DNA of 64,000 nt from Epiperipatus broadwayi (lineage: Eukaryota > Onychophora > Udeonychophora > Euonychophora > Peripatidae): assembly GCA_028023455.1 (NCBI GenBank), contig JAQFVV010012508.1, positions 923,877 to 987,876 of the forward strand, given 5' to 3'. A model generated the notes under the pieces. The model saw only the letters and a program-made list of their open reading frames with translations. It was not told where the DNA came from and did not search any database. Positions 32,386 to 44,078 of this stretch are shown piece by piece; positions within the stretch are counted from its first letter, which is position 1; each line of letters starts with the position of its first letter. The position numbers and the translations under genes were made by a program.

Positions 32386-32860
32386 GGTCTGTAGTTAATA
32401 TCTTCATCATGTTTTTATTACATTGTTATAATAATCTATAATTTTAATTATTTAAACATTTATATAATATTCTCAATATTTAATTTATTCACTTCTTTTA
32501 AATATCTATAATAATTCCATCACTTTTTGAAACTGTTATGTTCTTCGTAAATTATTTGGGTGTCTCACCTCTTTATTTAAGCACTTTGAATTTTAAAAAT
32601 TGTCATAATTATAAACACTACTTTGCTTTTTAGTCTTTATTATAATGTAGCTCTTTGTATAATTCTTCCATATGCTTCATAGTGCCATCTTACTTTTTAG
32701 TAACAAACCATATTCTATTCTTATGACAAAACATTATTCTTTTCAATACCAAGATATTGTTTTATATTTTTGAGATTTTTGTTTCTTTTAGGGTTTTCTT
32801 GCCATTATATAATTATATTTCTTTAACTTTTTTATAAAATTAGAAATATTTAAAGGTACG
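32386..32860. other. AT-rich spacer, no gene seen
   Basis: T-rich DNA without a motif-bearing frame. Confidence 0.5.
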
Positions 32861-32997
32861 GGTCTATTAACAATTGTACATCACTTGATGGTGCTGTTTC
32901 TGTGCAAAAATGTATTAATATAACATTTTTGATCTTTTCCCCCTGTGTTTTTGCACAGAAACAGTGCCATCAAGTGATGTACGTTAGCTAATAGACC
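32861..32997. repeat. Long near-perfect hairpin (137 bp)
   Basis: Arms 32861-32910 and 32948-32997. The inner 35 nt (from GTACATCACTTGATGG to TGTGCAAAAA) pair with only two differences, both of which would be G-U wobbles on one strand. Outer GGTCTATTA pairs with TAATAGACC across a short bulge. The loop is 37 nt. It may be a tiny foldback transposon or the precursor of a small RNA. Confidence 0.9.
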
Positions 32998-32999
32998 AG

Positions 33000-34130
33000 T
33001 AACTATTTAAATCATCTAATGGGGCATAAAAATACTTGCATATCCTTTATTTACTTCATTCATTGCCATTTATCAAATAAAAATATCCTGATGAAATTAT
33101 GATTTTTGCACCAATTATTTGTGTAACAAATAAATTTTTACTTTTACGAAGAAAATTACCAGTTATTTCATTATTCAATTCTAAGATATTTTACTATTTA
33201 AATATTTGTCAAATAAAATAAAGATTTCTTTTCTTATACATCTTACTCATCTATCAATTTATTACACTAACTATAAGCAATGCATTTCAACTAGAATGAA
33301 AATGGAAAAATCTATCTATTACCTCCCAATATTGTTTTAAATGATACCTCCTGGGTAGGTAATTAAAGACAAGAAAGTGTGTTTATACATAAGCATGTTT
33401 TATTTTTTTCTCTTGCCTTCTAATGCACTTTGAAATAATGTAATTTGTTCTCAAGCAGTTGATCCTCAAACAACTGTTCTCAAACTACTTCTTAATTTCT
33501 TTCTTTTGAACATCAAAAAGTATCTATCACCCATTTTTCTAATACGTTTGACCACAATAGCCTTCCATCACAGAGTATTGCTATAAAGAATGTTAAATTC
33601 TGAATTGATCAAATTGCCCCTTTTTTCATTTCAATACTATATTTTTTTGATGACAATGCAAATCTAAAGCTATTTAACAACTGGCTTGAAAATGTTATTC
33701 AGTTTTCCATTATTATAATAGATTGTCAATAATTATTATCAAATAGATCATAATTTTGAACTGAAATGTCAATATCAATGGTGGCCTGTGAAATTTTTGA
33801 AGCAGATATGCTTTATTACAGTAGCATTGCCAAAACATGAGTAAAGAAACAAACAGAGCATTTCTAATTTCGCAACCACATGCTGTTTGACAAATGATAT
33901 CTGGAGTAGATCATCTTTTATTTTTTATTTCAATTTTTTCATGTAATCGCAATTTGGAAATTAACATTAATACCCATCGTGATAAATATTTAAAATAATA
34001 TTTCTTTTAATATTTTGTTAGGCTCATCCTAAATGAAAACTATAAACATTTATTCACTCTGAAGAGAAACAAGAATAGAAAAACATATCACACTCAAATA
34101 ACTATTTACATTGCAGTAATAAGCAGCTCA
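33000..34130. other. AT-rich spacer, no gene seen
   Basis: No motif-bearing frame. A short inverted pair, ATTACCTCCCA / TGGGTAGGTAAT, at 33320-33364. Confidence 0.5.
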
Positions 34131-34135
34131 TTGGT

Positions 34136-34880
34136 GTTAGAGACATGCGTTAATAAAAACAAACAAATCTCAGCGGAATTTGCTGAAATTCCCGACTATG
34201 GTGTTTTTGGCACTGCCACAATTAACAGCATTTTTGAATAGAATCTCACGCATCACTTAAAATAATTATTTTTAAAAATAATTTAATTACATGTATTTGC
34301 ATAATAATTATGCAAAATATTATTGTTATATTAATGATATTTTCATATACAAAGGTGGGGAGATGCAGAGCTGTAAAGCATACGAACTAGCCATCACTGT
34401 TTAATATTAAATTGTCTCATGTTCTTTTGAAGAATTACTAAATGTAGTTCAGGTGGGTCAGCAATATGAGATGGCACTGAGAGTGGTGGGTCATGTGAAA
34501 GTCTGAGTTCGAACCCCGCATATATTACATATATAAATGCAGGTTTAAGCCTGTATAATGTATTAAATGTAGTTAGATACATGCATTAATAAGAACAAAC
34601 AAATCTCAGCGGAATTTGTTGAAATTCTCGACTATGATGTTTTTGACACTGCCATAATTAGCAGCATCTTCGAATAGAATCTCATGCATCACTTAAAATA
34701 ATTACTTTTAAAAACAATTTAATTACTTGTATTTGCATAATAATTATGCAAAATGTTAGGATTGTTATACTAGTAAAATTTTCAAATACAAAGGTGGGGA
34801 TGCAATGCATATGGATGAGCCATCGCTGTTTAATATTAAATTGGCTCACGTTCTTTTGAAAAATGACTAATTGTAGTGAC
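34136..34880. repeat. About 311-bp tandem duplication, split by a retroposon
   Basis: Copy 1 34136-34449 and copy 2 about 34572-34880 share ATCTCAGCGGAATTTG, GAAATTC(C/T)CGACTATG, TCA(C/T)GCATCACTTAAAATAA and ACAAAGGTGGGG, with roughly 90% identity. Removing the 114-bp D insertion and its 11-bp duplication restores direct adjacency. Each copy contains a palindrome built of TTTGCATAAT and ATTATGCAAA around one A (34296-34316 and 34732-34752). Confidence 0.9.
34450..34563 (+). mobile_element. Family D retroposon, 5'-truncated, with 11-bp target duplication
   Basis: TAAATGTAGTT occurs at 34439-34449 and 34564-34574 on either side of a 114-bp D 3' segment running from CAGGTGGGTCAGCAATATG through GAGTTCGAACCCCGC (B-box-like) to AAGCCTGTATAATGTAT. 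5' truncation plus a target duplication indicates insertion by target-primed reverse transcription. It lies exactly between the two copies of the 311-bp duplication. The frame 34394-34582 is spurious. Confidence 0.9.
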
Positions 34881-35435
34881 TACTTATCATTTATTTCATC
34901 AAGAAAAAGTATATTTAAATTTAAGAAAATTGAAAATTTATACAGTATTAAAAGTTTGTTTCTTAAGCAAACTGTCTACTGACTTTTGTTTATTATAAAT
35001 AGTCAAATGGTTTATTGATTGGAAGTTCATAAGATCATATCACTGGAAATGATAAAAATGCAACACCAATCCATGATACTTAATTCCTGAGTCTACCTTT
35101 CTGCAATGCACTAAATCAAAACATTTGTTCATTGATAAATTGTTCTCTATTCCACACTACAAAATAGTTTTCAAATAATTTCAATGTGACCCACAGGAAT
35201 TGAATCAATAAGCTATGTGATTAGAAGCTATTTTTATTTAGATTTTAAAATATGACAGATTAAACAACAAGATGTGAGATCGAAAGTATATGAAAACATA
35301 CCTATGGGGGAGGGGGTGGATAATGATAGGACTTTTTTAAATTCTGCACCTCTGTTATAATCAAAATGAAAGTTACTTTCATATTCTTAAGAAAATACTA
35401 CAAATGTAAGCAGTTTTACTAGGAACTAATATTAT

Positions 35436-35895
35436 CACAAAGGCTAAACTCTCCATACAGTAGTGCCACTCAGTGCAAGCCAGAGTAATCAATGGATGCA
35501 AGAAGGTCTGTACATAAAATCCCTATCTAGTGCCTACTTATTCAACATCCCCAGACTAGTTTCTAGCTTGTGGCTTCCATCAACGAGGAGCCTTGAATCT
35601 GAGAGCACTGCACCTAAATCTTAGGATCTAATGCAACTCTCCAGCAGTCACCTTTTATCCTATTAGTTAACTATAACACTTTTGAGTCCAAAATGAAAAC
35701 ACAATAATGTTTTCAATTCAAGCTCTTTAACTTGTATAGTCGTATAGGCCTGAACTCAGTTCAGTATCCATACTTTTTGGTATCTTTGGTTCTTTAATAA
35801 CCACAGTCACCATAAACCTATTGGGAAGAATTGGTATTAAACCACTAAATATCACATGATTACCATTCTTTATGCTTACACAAGTATCTATTTAC
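35436..35895 (+). mobile_element. Foldback family A, single forward unit
   Basis: Complete forward unit from AAACTCTCCATACAGTAG (35448) to GGTATTAAACCACTAAAT, then the start of a second unit (ATCACATGATTACC, TTATGCTTACACAAG). No reversed half is present here, so this is the cleanest monomer in the window and gives the unit length of about 450 bp. Confidence 0.85.
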
Positions 35896-35949
35896 TTATA
35901 GTACTTGAGTGCCTTTGAAGAGTCAATTGTTTTATCACATTACCACATA

Positions 35950-36190
35950 CTAGTTAACGATTAATGTGATTATGTCAGAAAAATTCTATTTTGTATTAAA
36001 AGTATGTTGCTGTTATACAGAATATCAACAGTTCCACTGCTCTGATTTATGGGCTATCTTCTTCATTAAATCTTTTTCTTAGTGCAATGTTCATAACCGG
36101 ATACATTTGTGAATAAATTTTCCATCATAAGGCTTCCTAACATGTCAGTCCTTTCTAATTTCATGTTCTTAATTAATTCTACACCCCCCG
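35950..36190 (-). pseudogene. Penelope-like element reverse transcriptase fragment
   Basis: The minus strand from about 36183 reads GVELIKNMKLERTDMLGSLM then ENLFTNVSG, matching the FVEIK...SFDVVSLFTNVP region of Penelope-like RT, with SFD decayed to SLM. A frameshift follows; in the next frame ALRKRFNEEDSP and RAVELLIFCITATYF match the helix and LLELCLxxTYF block that come next in the family. The order is correct, with stops interspersed. The relic is interrupted upstream by the S retroposon at 36210-36316. Confidence 0.68.
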
Positions 36191-36209
36191 ACAAAGAGTC
36201 ATGTCTTGT

Positions 36210-36316
36210 TTTTCCATATGTCATAGCATCGGCTGGGATATGAACCCACAATAACCGTCTGCAAACAACTGCTTGCTTGCAAGGTGGCTGCGCTGACCTC
36301 TCGGCTAATGATGCTT
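36210..36316 (-). mobile_element. tRNA-headed short retroposon S, copy 4, with 20-bp target duplication
   Basis: Flanks GACAAAGAGTCATGTCTTGT (36190-36209) and GACAAAGAGTCACATCTTGT (36317-36336) are a 20-bp duplication with two differences. Minus strand: CAAGCATCATTAGCCGAGAG, loop CTTGCAA, GGTTCATATCCCAGCC, GATGCTATGACATATGG and a short A-run. The copy contains an internal repeat in its variable region (GCTTGCTTGC). Confidence 0.85.
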
Positions 36317-36339
36317 GACAAAGAGTCACATCTTGTATG

Positions 36340-38285
36340 TCAAAAAATTAAGAATATTGAAAAGAAATCCCGACAATGTTTTTAAATTGCAACGGCTTCA
36401 AAGGAATATCGATCCTTATAGATTTGAGAAATCATTCCGATGTGAAATTTGGCAGAAATGTAATTATTCTTTTTGCAATCAACAAAGGACCAAGAGTATT
36501 TCCTGAGTAATATTTATAGCTCCAATTCCATATCTGGTGTAGGATTATTTGCCACTTTTCTACAGTGGATTCCTTCAAGAAATTGTCTTATTTTTTGTCA
36601 TGATCAATAATATCTATTAAAACTGAAGCATTGCTTTTCTATAGAGAGATTGGTTATAAATCTGTTTAGTTGAGCCTTAACATTTCCAAACAAAATACTG
36701 TTTATGTCTCAGGGTTTTTTTTAGTATCCAAAGTAATTTTCCTGCTTCTAAAATGAATGATAGACCGAATCTTTAACGACATTTTATTTAATAATGGAAT
36801 AGTAGATAGTGTAATGATAAAGTTTAGTTCTTTTTTTTAGACTAAAAAATTAAACAACAGTTAAATATTTGAAATTAAGATTTTTTTACTAATGTGGCAT
36901 TTAGATTATGAAATTTGATGGGCTCATGTGGATTTACAAATTTCCTCTTTTAATGTTTTTTTCCCCCATATAACTTTAAATATGATTTTCATACATATTG
37001 AAAAATGCTGGTGAAGTCTTTATTAAAAATTGATTTTAGAAAGCATTCTATGTTATTAATAGAATAAGATCAGATACTTAAAAAAACTTTAATATTTATT
37101 CTTTTTCTTAACAATTTCACATGCTGGAGTGCATTTTAAAAACTATAAATAAAATATTAATTTTTCTACAAACATTTAACAATTCAATCAGATAAAAGAA
37201 ATAATCCAAGATATATAACACCAAATGTGCATAATACTAAAACTGATATATATAATAAAATATGGAACAAAGTAATAATGACGTCACTGGCTATATTACG
37301 TCACTATTTTTACAATCAAATGAAAAAATAAATGCACTTGTCATTTCAGATTTAAGAAAACAAATAAATTATAAATCATAAGTTACTTAAACAATGATAA
37401 AATTAAAAGTGAAAAATTTAAATTACAAAACGTTACTTAAAATAAATAACATCGCAAACCACCATAATTCAATATTTAAATAATATAAAATGTGCTTAAT
37501 GCAAAAATGGTATTTATAATAAACTATAAAACGGACTAACGTTTAACTGCGGAGTTCCATATTTGATACTATTTATATAAGGGCTTACGGTAGTTGGCAG
37601 GTTATCAAAAGTTGTAAATTGACAATGAATTAAACATTAGTTTGTTCAGGAATTTTTTTATATACATGAAAACAAAATTTAAAACAGAAATAGAAAAAAA
37701 TGCACATTAACTTTTTAAATATATTTAAAAATATATTAATAAAACAAAAACTGATACATATATATTTTAAAACTATTTCACAAATTTAAAATCAAATATC
37801 AACGATATTCGAAAAACAAAATAAAAAACAGAGCAATAATGTTAAGGTTACTAGAAATATATATATTTAAAAAAACTCCAAAATAAATTATTATTCAAAA
37901 TAATATATAAAAGTATACTAATGTAAATAAAATAAACAACATAATAATACAAAATAAATAACATATATATTAGTTTAAAACAAAATATAAAAAATGAATA
38001 TAATTACCAAAAATATACATAAACAACAAATTTATATTTGTATAGAAAAAACTGGCTAATATAAATAATTTATTAATTAGAAATAAAGATGGGAAATATA
38101 TATAAAATATAAAGATTGCTACAATGACTAATAATAACAAGTTTGATTGGAAATACAAATGAATTACAAACCAAATTACATTTAAAAAAATCACTGCATA
38201 TCTTTATTTGGGATAACAAGTGCAAATAGTTTTCCAAAATTTATCACAAACCAAAAATCTTATAGAAATAAACTATTATAGTGGT
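36340..38285. other. AT-rich spacer, no gene seen
   Basis: Two CRE-like sites lie close together near 37279-37306 (TGACGTCA and TTACGTCA, 21 bp apart), and TATATAAGGGC is near 37574; neither is near a supported gene. Long A/T-only stretches occupy 37640-38200. Confidence 0.45.
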
Positions 38286-38289
38286 TGTT

Positions 38290-38495
38290 GTATTTTTATA
38301 TTGGACTCTCAAAACGTTGTGCATATACTAACCTGTTTGATGTGTTGTTTACTAACAGTTGAATGTATTTGGAATATTTAAATAAAGTTAAATTTGTCTA
38401 AAGACATTCAATACATATATTAGATGATGAAAATAGTCCAATATAAAAATACAACTAGAACACCATCATCACAAACCTTCAGGAAAACACTATTC
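38290..38495 (+). mobile_element. Family G, single-arm copy
   Basis: GCATATACTAACCTGTTTGA, AACAGTTGAATGTATTTGG, AAGACATTCAATAC and ACAAACCTTCAGGAAAACAC match the right arm and extension of the 31.8-32.4 kb palindrome in the same order. The inverted partner is absent. Confidence 0.85.
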
Positions 38496-38499
38496 AAAA

Positions 38500-39410
38500 T
38501 GATAAATTTTAACTGATTGGTACAGATTCAAAATACAACAGTAAAAAAAGTTTAAAATTGGGAAAAAGATGTTAATTAATGGATAACTTTTAAGTAAACA
38601 TCTTATTAATAAAAATATTTACTTGTGATAAAAATGTAGTGTATGGTATGTAAACAGTGCACTTATAAGTGTCTTTTCAGTGGTAATTTTACACATTTTA
38701 TGACTTATAATAATCATATCATTTTAAAATAATGTTAACAATGATCTATTATATCATGATTCATTAAATTAAAATAAAGTACATTAAATGATGAATTTTT
38801 AATAAACTTTATGCATTATGTGATCAATGTTTTTTTTTCCTATTTATCTAATGTATACATCATTAATCAATGTAATACTAGTGCCCCATTGAGCATGCAC
38901 TGGAATATTAACCATTCAGTTTAAATTAGTCGCCATGAATCTGATATGCAGTACCGAAAGTCTTTGGTGAATTAATATTTACTTTTTATTTTAAAATTTT
39001 TTATTCTGTTTAATATTTATATATCTGTTGGATATTTACATATATTATAAATAAAAATATAATATTTGTTAAAAAAAACAATGCATATTAAATGATATTG
39101 TTTTTTTCTGTTTTATAGATTATATACGTATTATTGGAAAACATTTATATTGTAACACTGTATATGTGTCTCACTTTTCCAATGATGTATGATGGTTATT
39201 CCTATAAATCATCTAATATCCCAAATGTAGAACCTACTAAACCATTCCAGAATTATTAAATTAATAGTAACAATTTGAAAATAAAACTAGAATATATAAT
39301 TAACCATATGTATCATATAATTCATGATTTCTATTGTTAAAGTGATAAGCCATTCCTCAAAATGAATCTATTATTAAATAAATATATATTTAAATTGCGC
39401 TATATATATA
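38500..39410. other. AT-rich spacer, no gene seen
   Basis: No motif-bearing frame; no repeat partner in this window. Confidence 0.5.
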
Positions 39411-39414
39411 TGGG

Positions 39415-39775
39415 ATTTGGGAATTCTATCATCAGATTTTCAAAGGAATGGATGGCTGAGGACTTGGAGAGTGGAGTGGGCTGAGGCCTGTCCATAAAAG
39501 TATAAGGATTTGCTATCTTAATATAAACTGAGCACTGGTTATATATATATGTATGGGAGATGGGGATCTGGACCAACTGATGAGTGCTGGTTTGGCATGA
39601 AATATGTATATTGGTGATTATTTATCTTTTCTGCATGTGTGTTGTCATGTGTATCAGTAGTATGGGATAGTGTGGATAGTGTAGGGGCTTGAAAGTCTGA
39701 GTTCAATCCCCCCTATATTTACAATTAGGCTCCAGGTATAAGAGTGCCTAGTATTTCAAATCTTTCTATATATAT
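39415..39775 (+). mobile_element. Family D copy, plus orientation
   Basis: Body phrases in order: TCTATCATCAGATTTTCAA, GGACTTGGAGAGTGGAGTGG, GATCTGGACCAACTGATGAG, GAAAGTCTGAGTTCAATCCC, then a tail ending CTAGTATTTCA. The 5' part is missing (begins in GGAATTCTATCATC). Confidence 0.8.
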
Positions 39776-39779
39776 TGTA

Positions 39780-41369
39780 ACAGTCAGAATTGTCTATCTC
39801 GCTAACACACTGCAGAATTCAAACCCCACACATGAAACTGAACATTCTAGGAGGGGTTGCCTTCTAGATATACTAAGTTCGAATCTAAAGTCCAAATATC
39901 ACAGCGCCATTTATGTGATAACGCATCTGATGCCACTACTAGTATAACCTTTGACTGGTGCCTGGTGGTCAGGGAGAAACAAAAGACTCTATACTAAAAG
40001 AAGCTTGGGTGGCTTATTAACGTCTATGGATTTACAAAAGAAATGCAGAAAAAAAATATATATATAGACTGAGACGTAGATAGGAATCAAATAAAATAAA
40101 GAGATCAAATTTAGTTTTAAATAATTTCACAAAATTTATTTATATAAAATATATATATAACACCACTGTCTGCTTATATGAGACAGGGACGCATATTAAA
40201 TAATTGTGGGCATTATATTCCAATAAATGACAAAAAGGATTTAAAGCAAAGTGATATATTCTATTCCTCAGGCTAATAGCATTATGATAATGTGCTTGAT
40301 GAGATAGGAACATGTGCGAGGTGCTTTGAGCAATTATACAAGTTTAAGAAAATATTTGAAATTAAGTGTTATAAAATATTTATTGATTTCGAGAATAGCA
40401 CGGACAAAAGCTTACTAAGCAACAAAGTGGGAATGTGATCAAAGCATTTATTTGAGAATAATAATAATAGAGTTGCATTGGGAGGTCAGTATAGCTGATA
40501 ATGAATTTATTAAAGTTGGAGGGTATGACACGTTTAAGTCACGGATGCTTTGTACAATAAATATAAAATAAAACAATAATGGAATATTTGGAATGATTAC
40601 AGAGCGCATCTCGCCGCTAACCCGTAGGAAAGTATTTTATGAACAGCCGAAACTTAGCGACTGGGTGATGATTGCGTTTAATTCCCAGGTGTGTCATTTA
40701 TGGACACAATCTGCCTGGAAACTGCAATAAGCGAAGAGAACGGACTTGGCCTTGTAAAGAATCCTTGGAAAAATAAAACAAAGCGGTCTCAACAACCAAT
40801 TCACTTACCAGCAATACGAGACTAGTGTATATAAAACATACTGAATGGGTTTTACTTGGATTAAGAGAAATGCCCAATCAAATTCCCCGAAATTCATTTA
40901 AAAGGGTCCGCACATTCTCGACATCAATGATGAACTTTGTAATTAAAGTAAACACAGTAATTAAAATAGGAAAATGCATGCTTGCGGGTTTGAAAAGTAA
41001 GTATAGATTTATATACGCAATCATGCATTAGGGGACAGATTTAATCATTGACCTCGCACATACTCTCATATTAGATTGAAATCAATAACATGTAGATTTT
41101 AAACTATGTGATTATATTATATATTAAAGAAAAGAATCGCCCTCGAATGAATGATTTGCAAGATAATAAAATTGGAAAATTATTTAGAAATTTAAAATAT
41201 GCCTTCATAGCGGTGTCTTATTTTCATCAAAGGGAATAATTCACTCGGTCAAAGATGATTCTGACACATTATCATAATAAAATAACAGAAAGCTTAATCA
41301 ATAGAAAATATTAACCCAAGGATAGAGAGCAAAATGTTGAGTATATTTAAACACGTTAAAGAAATACAT
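39780..41369. other. Unclassified spacer before the LINE
   Basis: 39790-40000 has two tRNA T-arm-like patches (GAATTCAAACCCCACAC, TAAGTTCGAATCTAAAG) and ends in GTCAGGGAGAAACAAAAGAC, which resembles 1428-1445. 40600-40780 is less AT-rich than its surroundings but has no convincing frame. No endonuclease-domain coding was found upstream of the LINE. Confidence 0.4.
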
Positions 41370-44078
41370 TACCTTTCTCTGATCATCATGCTATTATGCT
41401 TGATCTGACATTAGACTTACCCAATCAAACCTATGTACACCTTAAATCTACAATAAGAATTTTGCTAAAATCTGCTACACCAGAGGCAATTATCTCTGAA
41501 GCTTATATTTTTTTCAAGAAAATAGACATCCTAGCTCTTCCACCAGCTGAATCTTGGTTTGCTTTTATAAATATTCTTAGTTCTTTGATTTCTCATTACA
41601 CCAGAAAGAATAAAGGACCGATTGGGTTACTTAAGAAAGCAGATAGCTTAATTACAACATTGAAAGATATACCTCCAACACCAGCATCTGTACAGGTTAT
41701 TATTGACCTGAAGCAACAATATGTAGAGACACACCAAATCCTAATAGACTATCTGGCTACTAAAAAGGCAAGGCTTTACCTCTCTAAACCTCATAACTTC
41801 TCAAGGGGATATATAAGGTGGGCTTTGGGTTTTCAAAGTAAGTCTAAAATTCCATCAGCAATCACAGTGAATAATATAATTTTCTCGGGTAATAGCATGA
41901 TTTTACAAATTTTAAATCATTATAAATGCAAGCTAGTAGATGTTTCACAGAATTTGGTGCCTGATACATCTATATATTCTTGTGAGACAATTCATGGTAT
42001 TAGTAATGATGATATTAGAGCTAAACTCTCATCCATGCCTGATAGAATACACCCTGGAATACATGGAATACCAAAATTCATGTTCAAACATCTTGAAGCC
42101 TTCACAGTACCAATAGTGAGTAGAATGGTTGATCTACTTGCCTCAGGTCCCCTTACTATTGATCAACTCTATCCCATTGCAATGGTCCCATTTCTTAAGA
42201 GTGCTATTATCCCATCGCCTCTGGAGAACCTTAGACCAATCTTGATGACTCCATTGATTATTAAACTGATTGAAGCAATTATCAAAGATAAAATTCAAAA
42301 TCTCATTCTGCCTTTTATCTCTAGTTTTCAATTTGCAAAGAAAGGTAGTTCCACAGCTGAGGCACTCTGCCTATTCAGGTTAATTACGGATTATACAAGA
42401 AAAAATAAAAAGTCAAAGCCAATAGTTGTCCAACTTGATATTTCAGCTGCTTTTGACTCAGTCAGAATTCCTCAACTAATACATCTTCTAAGTGGTCTGA
42501 ACATTCCCACAGGTATAATGAACATCATTACTAACCTTCTATTAAACAGACATATTGCAATTTCATTAAATGGAAAAATTTCAAACTCATTCACACCTAC
42601 CAAGTCGATTCCACAGGGTTCTCCTCTTAGTCCCTTACTCTTCATTCTATATATAAATCCATTCCTTAAATCTTTAGAGATGAATCTTCCTGGATTGTAC
42701 ATTCCTGGTATCAATAAATCCATTCAGCACATATCCTACATGGATGATGTGGCAGTGTTCTTACCCTCTAGAAAATTCATACCGAAACTAATTCAAATTA
42801 TGGACAATTTCACCATAGAGTCAGGTCTTGCGTTTAACCTTAGAAAATCTGCTGTATGGAGACTTTCATCTGGAAAATCCATTCCATCCTTTTTCACAGC
42901 TATGCCACAAAAATTTTTGGGTTTACCAATGAGTCTCTCTCATGCAGCAATGAGGAAATTAATACAAGACACTATCATGAATTCTGCAAGAAAAATAATT
43001 GATTCACTTTCAAAAGTTTATACATCATTATTTGCAAAAACAGCCCTACTCAACATGTTACTGTTCCCGAGAATTGCTTACTACATGCCGTTCATTAAAT
43101 TTTCATCAAAATTTATCCAGAATATAAACTCTCTTTGCTCTAGATTAATGTGGAAGAGTAAAACTGTTGCTATTAGCTTAAGAAGAGTGCAGAGACCAAC
43201 AAGACTTAATGGCTTGTCACTGCATTCACTTCATGTTCTTTGTCTACAGAAATCAAATAACCTCATTACAAGACTTAATGGGATTTTTCCTGATGACTCA
43301 CCTTTTCTATCTATTCATCCTACAGATACTCCACCTCCAATTAATGATGGTTGGCTGACACAAGTATTAATTGACATTTCAAAAATTCTCACACCTTTAA
43401 CTCAATTAAAACCAACGAAACTTCGTTATTGGGATGCCTATCTTCTTTTTTTTTCAACAATTATCCCAGATCATAGCATTCTCACCTGTACAAACTTTGC
43501 CATTATAAAGAAATATAAAAGATGTAATCTAGAGCCAAAATATTTGGACTTTCTTCTAAAGCTAAATCTCAATGCCCTTCCAACAAGCCACTTTCTTGTG
43601 ATGTATAGAGGTTTTTCATCTTTGGACCCTGTTTGCTCACTCTGCCATAGGGAGGATGATACCATATTTCACATTTTCAACAATTGTTCCTCTCTTCAGG
43701 GCTGTAGAATATTGATTAATAAAATTTATACACCAAAACATCCAATTATCAACACACTCATAAAAGGTTTTGCTTATGGGGATTTTGCAATTATAAGAAG
43801 TGCAACTTTCATCACTTTCTGTCTATGGTTTGTCAGATGCTTCATAATCTTCAAGTCTGTTATACCTGATCCAACATTAATTTTTTTGCAAAAATTAAAA
43901 GATATCAAAGAAAGAGATTTGAAGTTAGCTCCTCACCTAATAGCAAATTCCACATGGAATCTTATTAATATTGGACATTAAGTAATTTAATGGTTTATAA
44001 ATGTATTGCCAAATTTAATGTTATTTTATAATTTTTTCTTTATTGTAAACATAGTTAAATAAACCTGTTTTTGATACT
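41370..44078 (+). mobile_element. 5'-truncated LINE insertion with 10-bp target duplication
   Basis: AGAAATACAT occurs immediately before (41360-41369) and after (44079-44088) a 2,709-bp segment that begins inside a LINE ORF2 and ends about 97 bp after its stop codon. The 3' UTR has AATAAA near 44058 and ends CCTGTTTTTGATACT without a poly(A) run. Target duplication plus 5' truncation is the classic footprint of target-primed reverse transcription. The exact duplication and the open frame suggest that the insertion is recent. Confidence 0.88.
41396..43981 (+). CDS. Non-LTR retrotransposon ORF2 fragment: reverse transcriptase with C-terminal zinc finger
   Basis: 861 uninterrupted codons from the first ATG, but the frame is open from about 41360 and the upstream codons read PFSDHHAIMLDL. 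SDHH is the closing motif of apurinic-type endonuclease domains, so the ATG is not the native start: the protein is ORF2 cut just before the endonuclease end. The RT core has QLDISAAFDSV (Asp 348), SIPQGSPLSPLLFILY and YMDDVAVF (residues 448-451), then a KFLGLPM block. Near the end CSLCHREDDTIFHIFNNC forms C-x2-C-x8-H-x4-C (Cys 747, Cys 750, His 759, Cys 764). Catalytic residues are all present. YMDD instead of the more common FADD/YADD is unusual for LINEs. Domain order suggests an L1/Tx1-like group; clade uncertain. Without endonuclease and promoter it is probably not autonomous. Confidence 0.9.
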   Translation: MLDLTLDLPNQTYVHLKSTIRILLKSATPEAIISEAYIFFKKIDILALPPAESWFAFINILSSLISHYTRKNKGPIGLLKKADSLITTLKDIPPTPASVQVIIDLKQQYVETHQILIDYLATKKARLYLSKPHNFSRGYIRWALGFQSKSKIPSAITVNNIIFSGNSMILQILNHYKCKLVDVSQNLVPDTSIYSCETIHGISNDDIRAKLSSMPDRIHPGIHGIPKFMFKHLEAFTVPIVSRMVDLLASGPLTIDQLYPIAMVPFLKSAIIPSPLENLRPILMTPLIIKLIEAIIKDKIQNLILPFISSFQFAKKGSSTAEALCLFRLITDYTRKNKKSKPIVVQLDISAAFDSVRIPQLIHLLSGLNIPTGIMNIITNLLLNRHIAISLNGKISNSFTPTKSIPQGSPLSPLLFILYINPFLKSLEMNLPGLYIPGINKSIQHISYMDDVAVFLPSRKFIPKLIQIMDNFTIESGLAFNLRKSAVWRLSSGKSIPSFFTAMPQKFLGLPMSLSHAAMRKLIQDTIMNSARKIIDSLSKVYTSLFAKTALLNMLLFPRIAYYMPFIKFSSKFIQNINSLCSRLMWKSKTVAISLRRVQRPTRLNGLSLHSLHVLCLQKSNNLITRLNGIFPDDSPFLSIHPTDTPPPINDGWLTQVLIDISKILTPLTQLKPTKLRYWDAYLLFFSTIIPDHSILTCTNFAIIKKYKRCNLEPKYLDFLLKLNLNALPTSHFLVMYRGFSSLDPVCSLCHREDDTIFHIFNNCSSLQGCRILINKIYTPKHPIINTLIKGFAYGDFAIIRSATFITFCLWFVRCFIIFKSVIPDPTLIFLQKLKDIKERDLKLAPHLIANSTWNLINIGH

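Noticed and set aside
36066-36329. 87-codon minus-strand frame as one gene
   Set aside because: It is a chance fusion of the S retroposon complement and a Penelope-like RT fragment.
41396-43981. Host gene encoding a reverse transcriptase, perhaps domesticated
   Set aside because: Target duplications bound the segment, the frame continues upstream of the ATG into an endonuclease remnant, and no splice sites or host promoter are seen; a recent LINE insertion explains everything.
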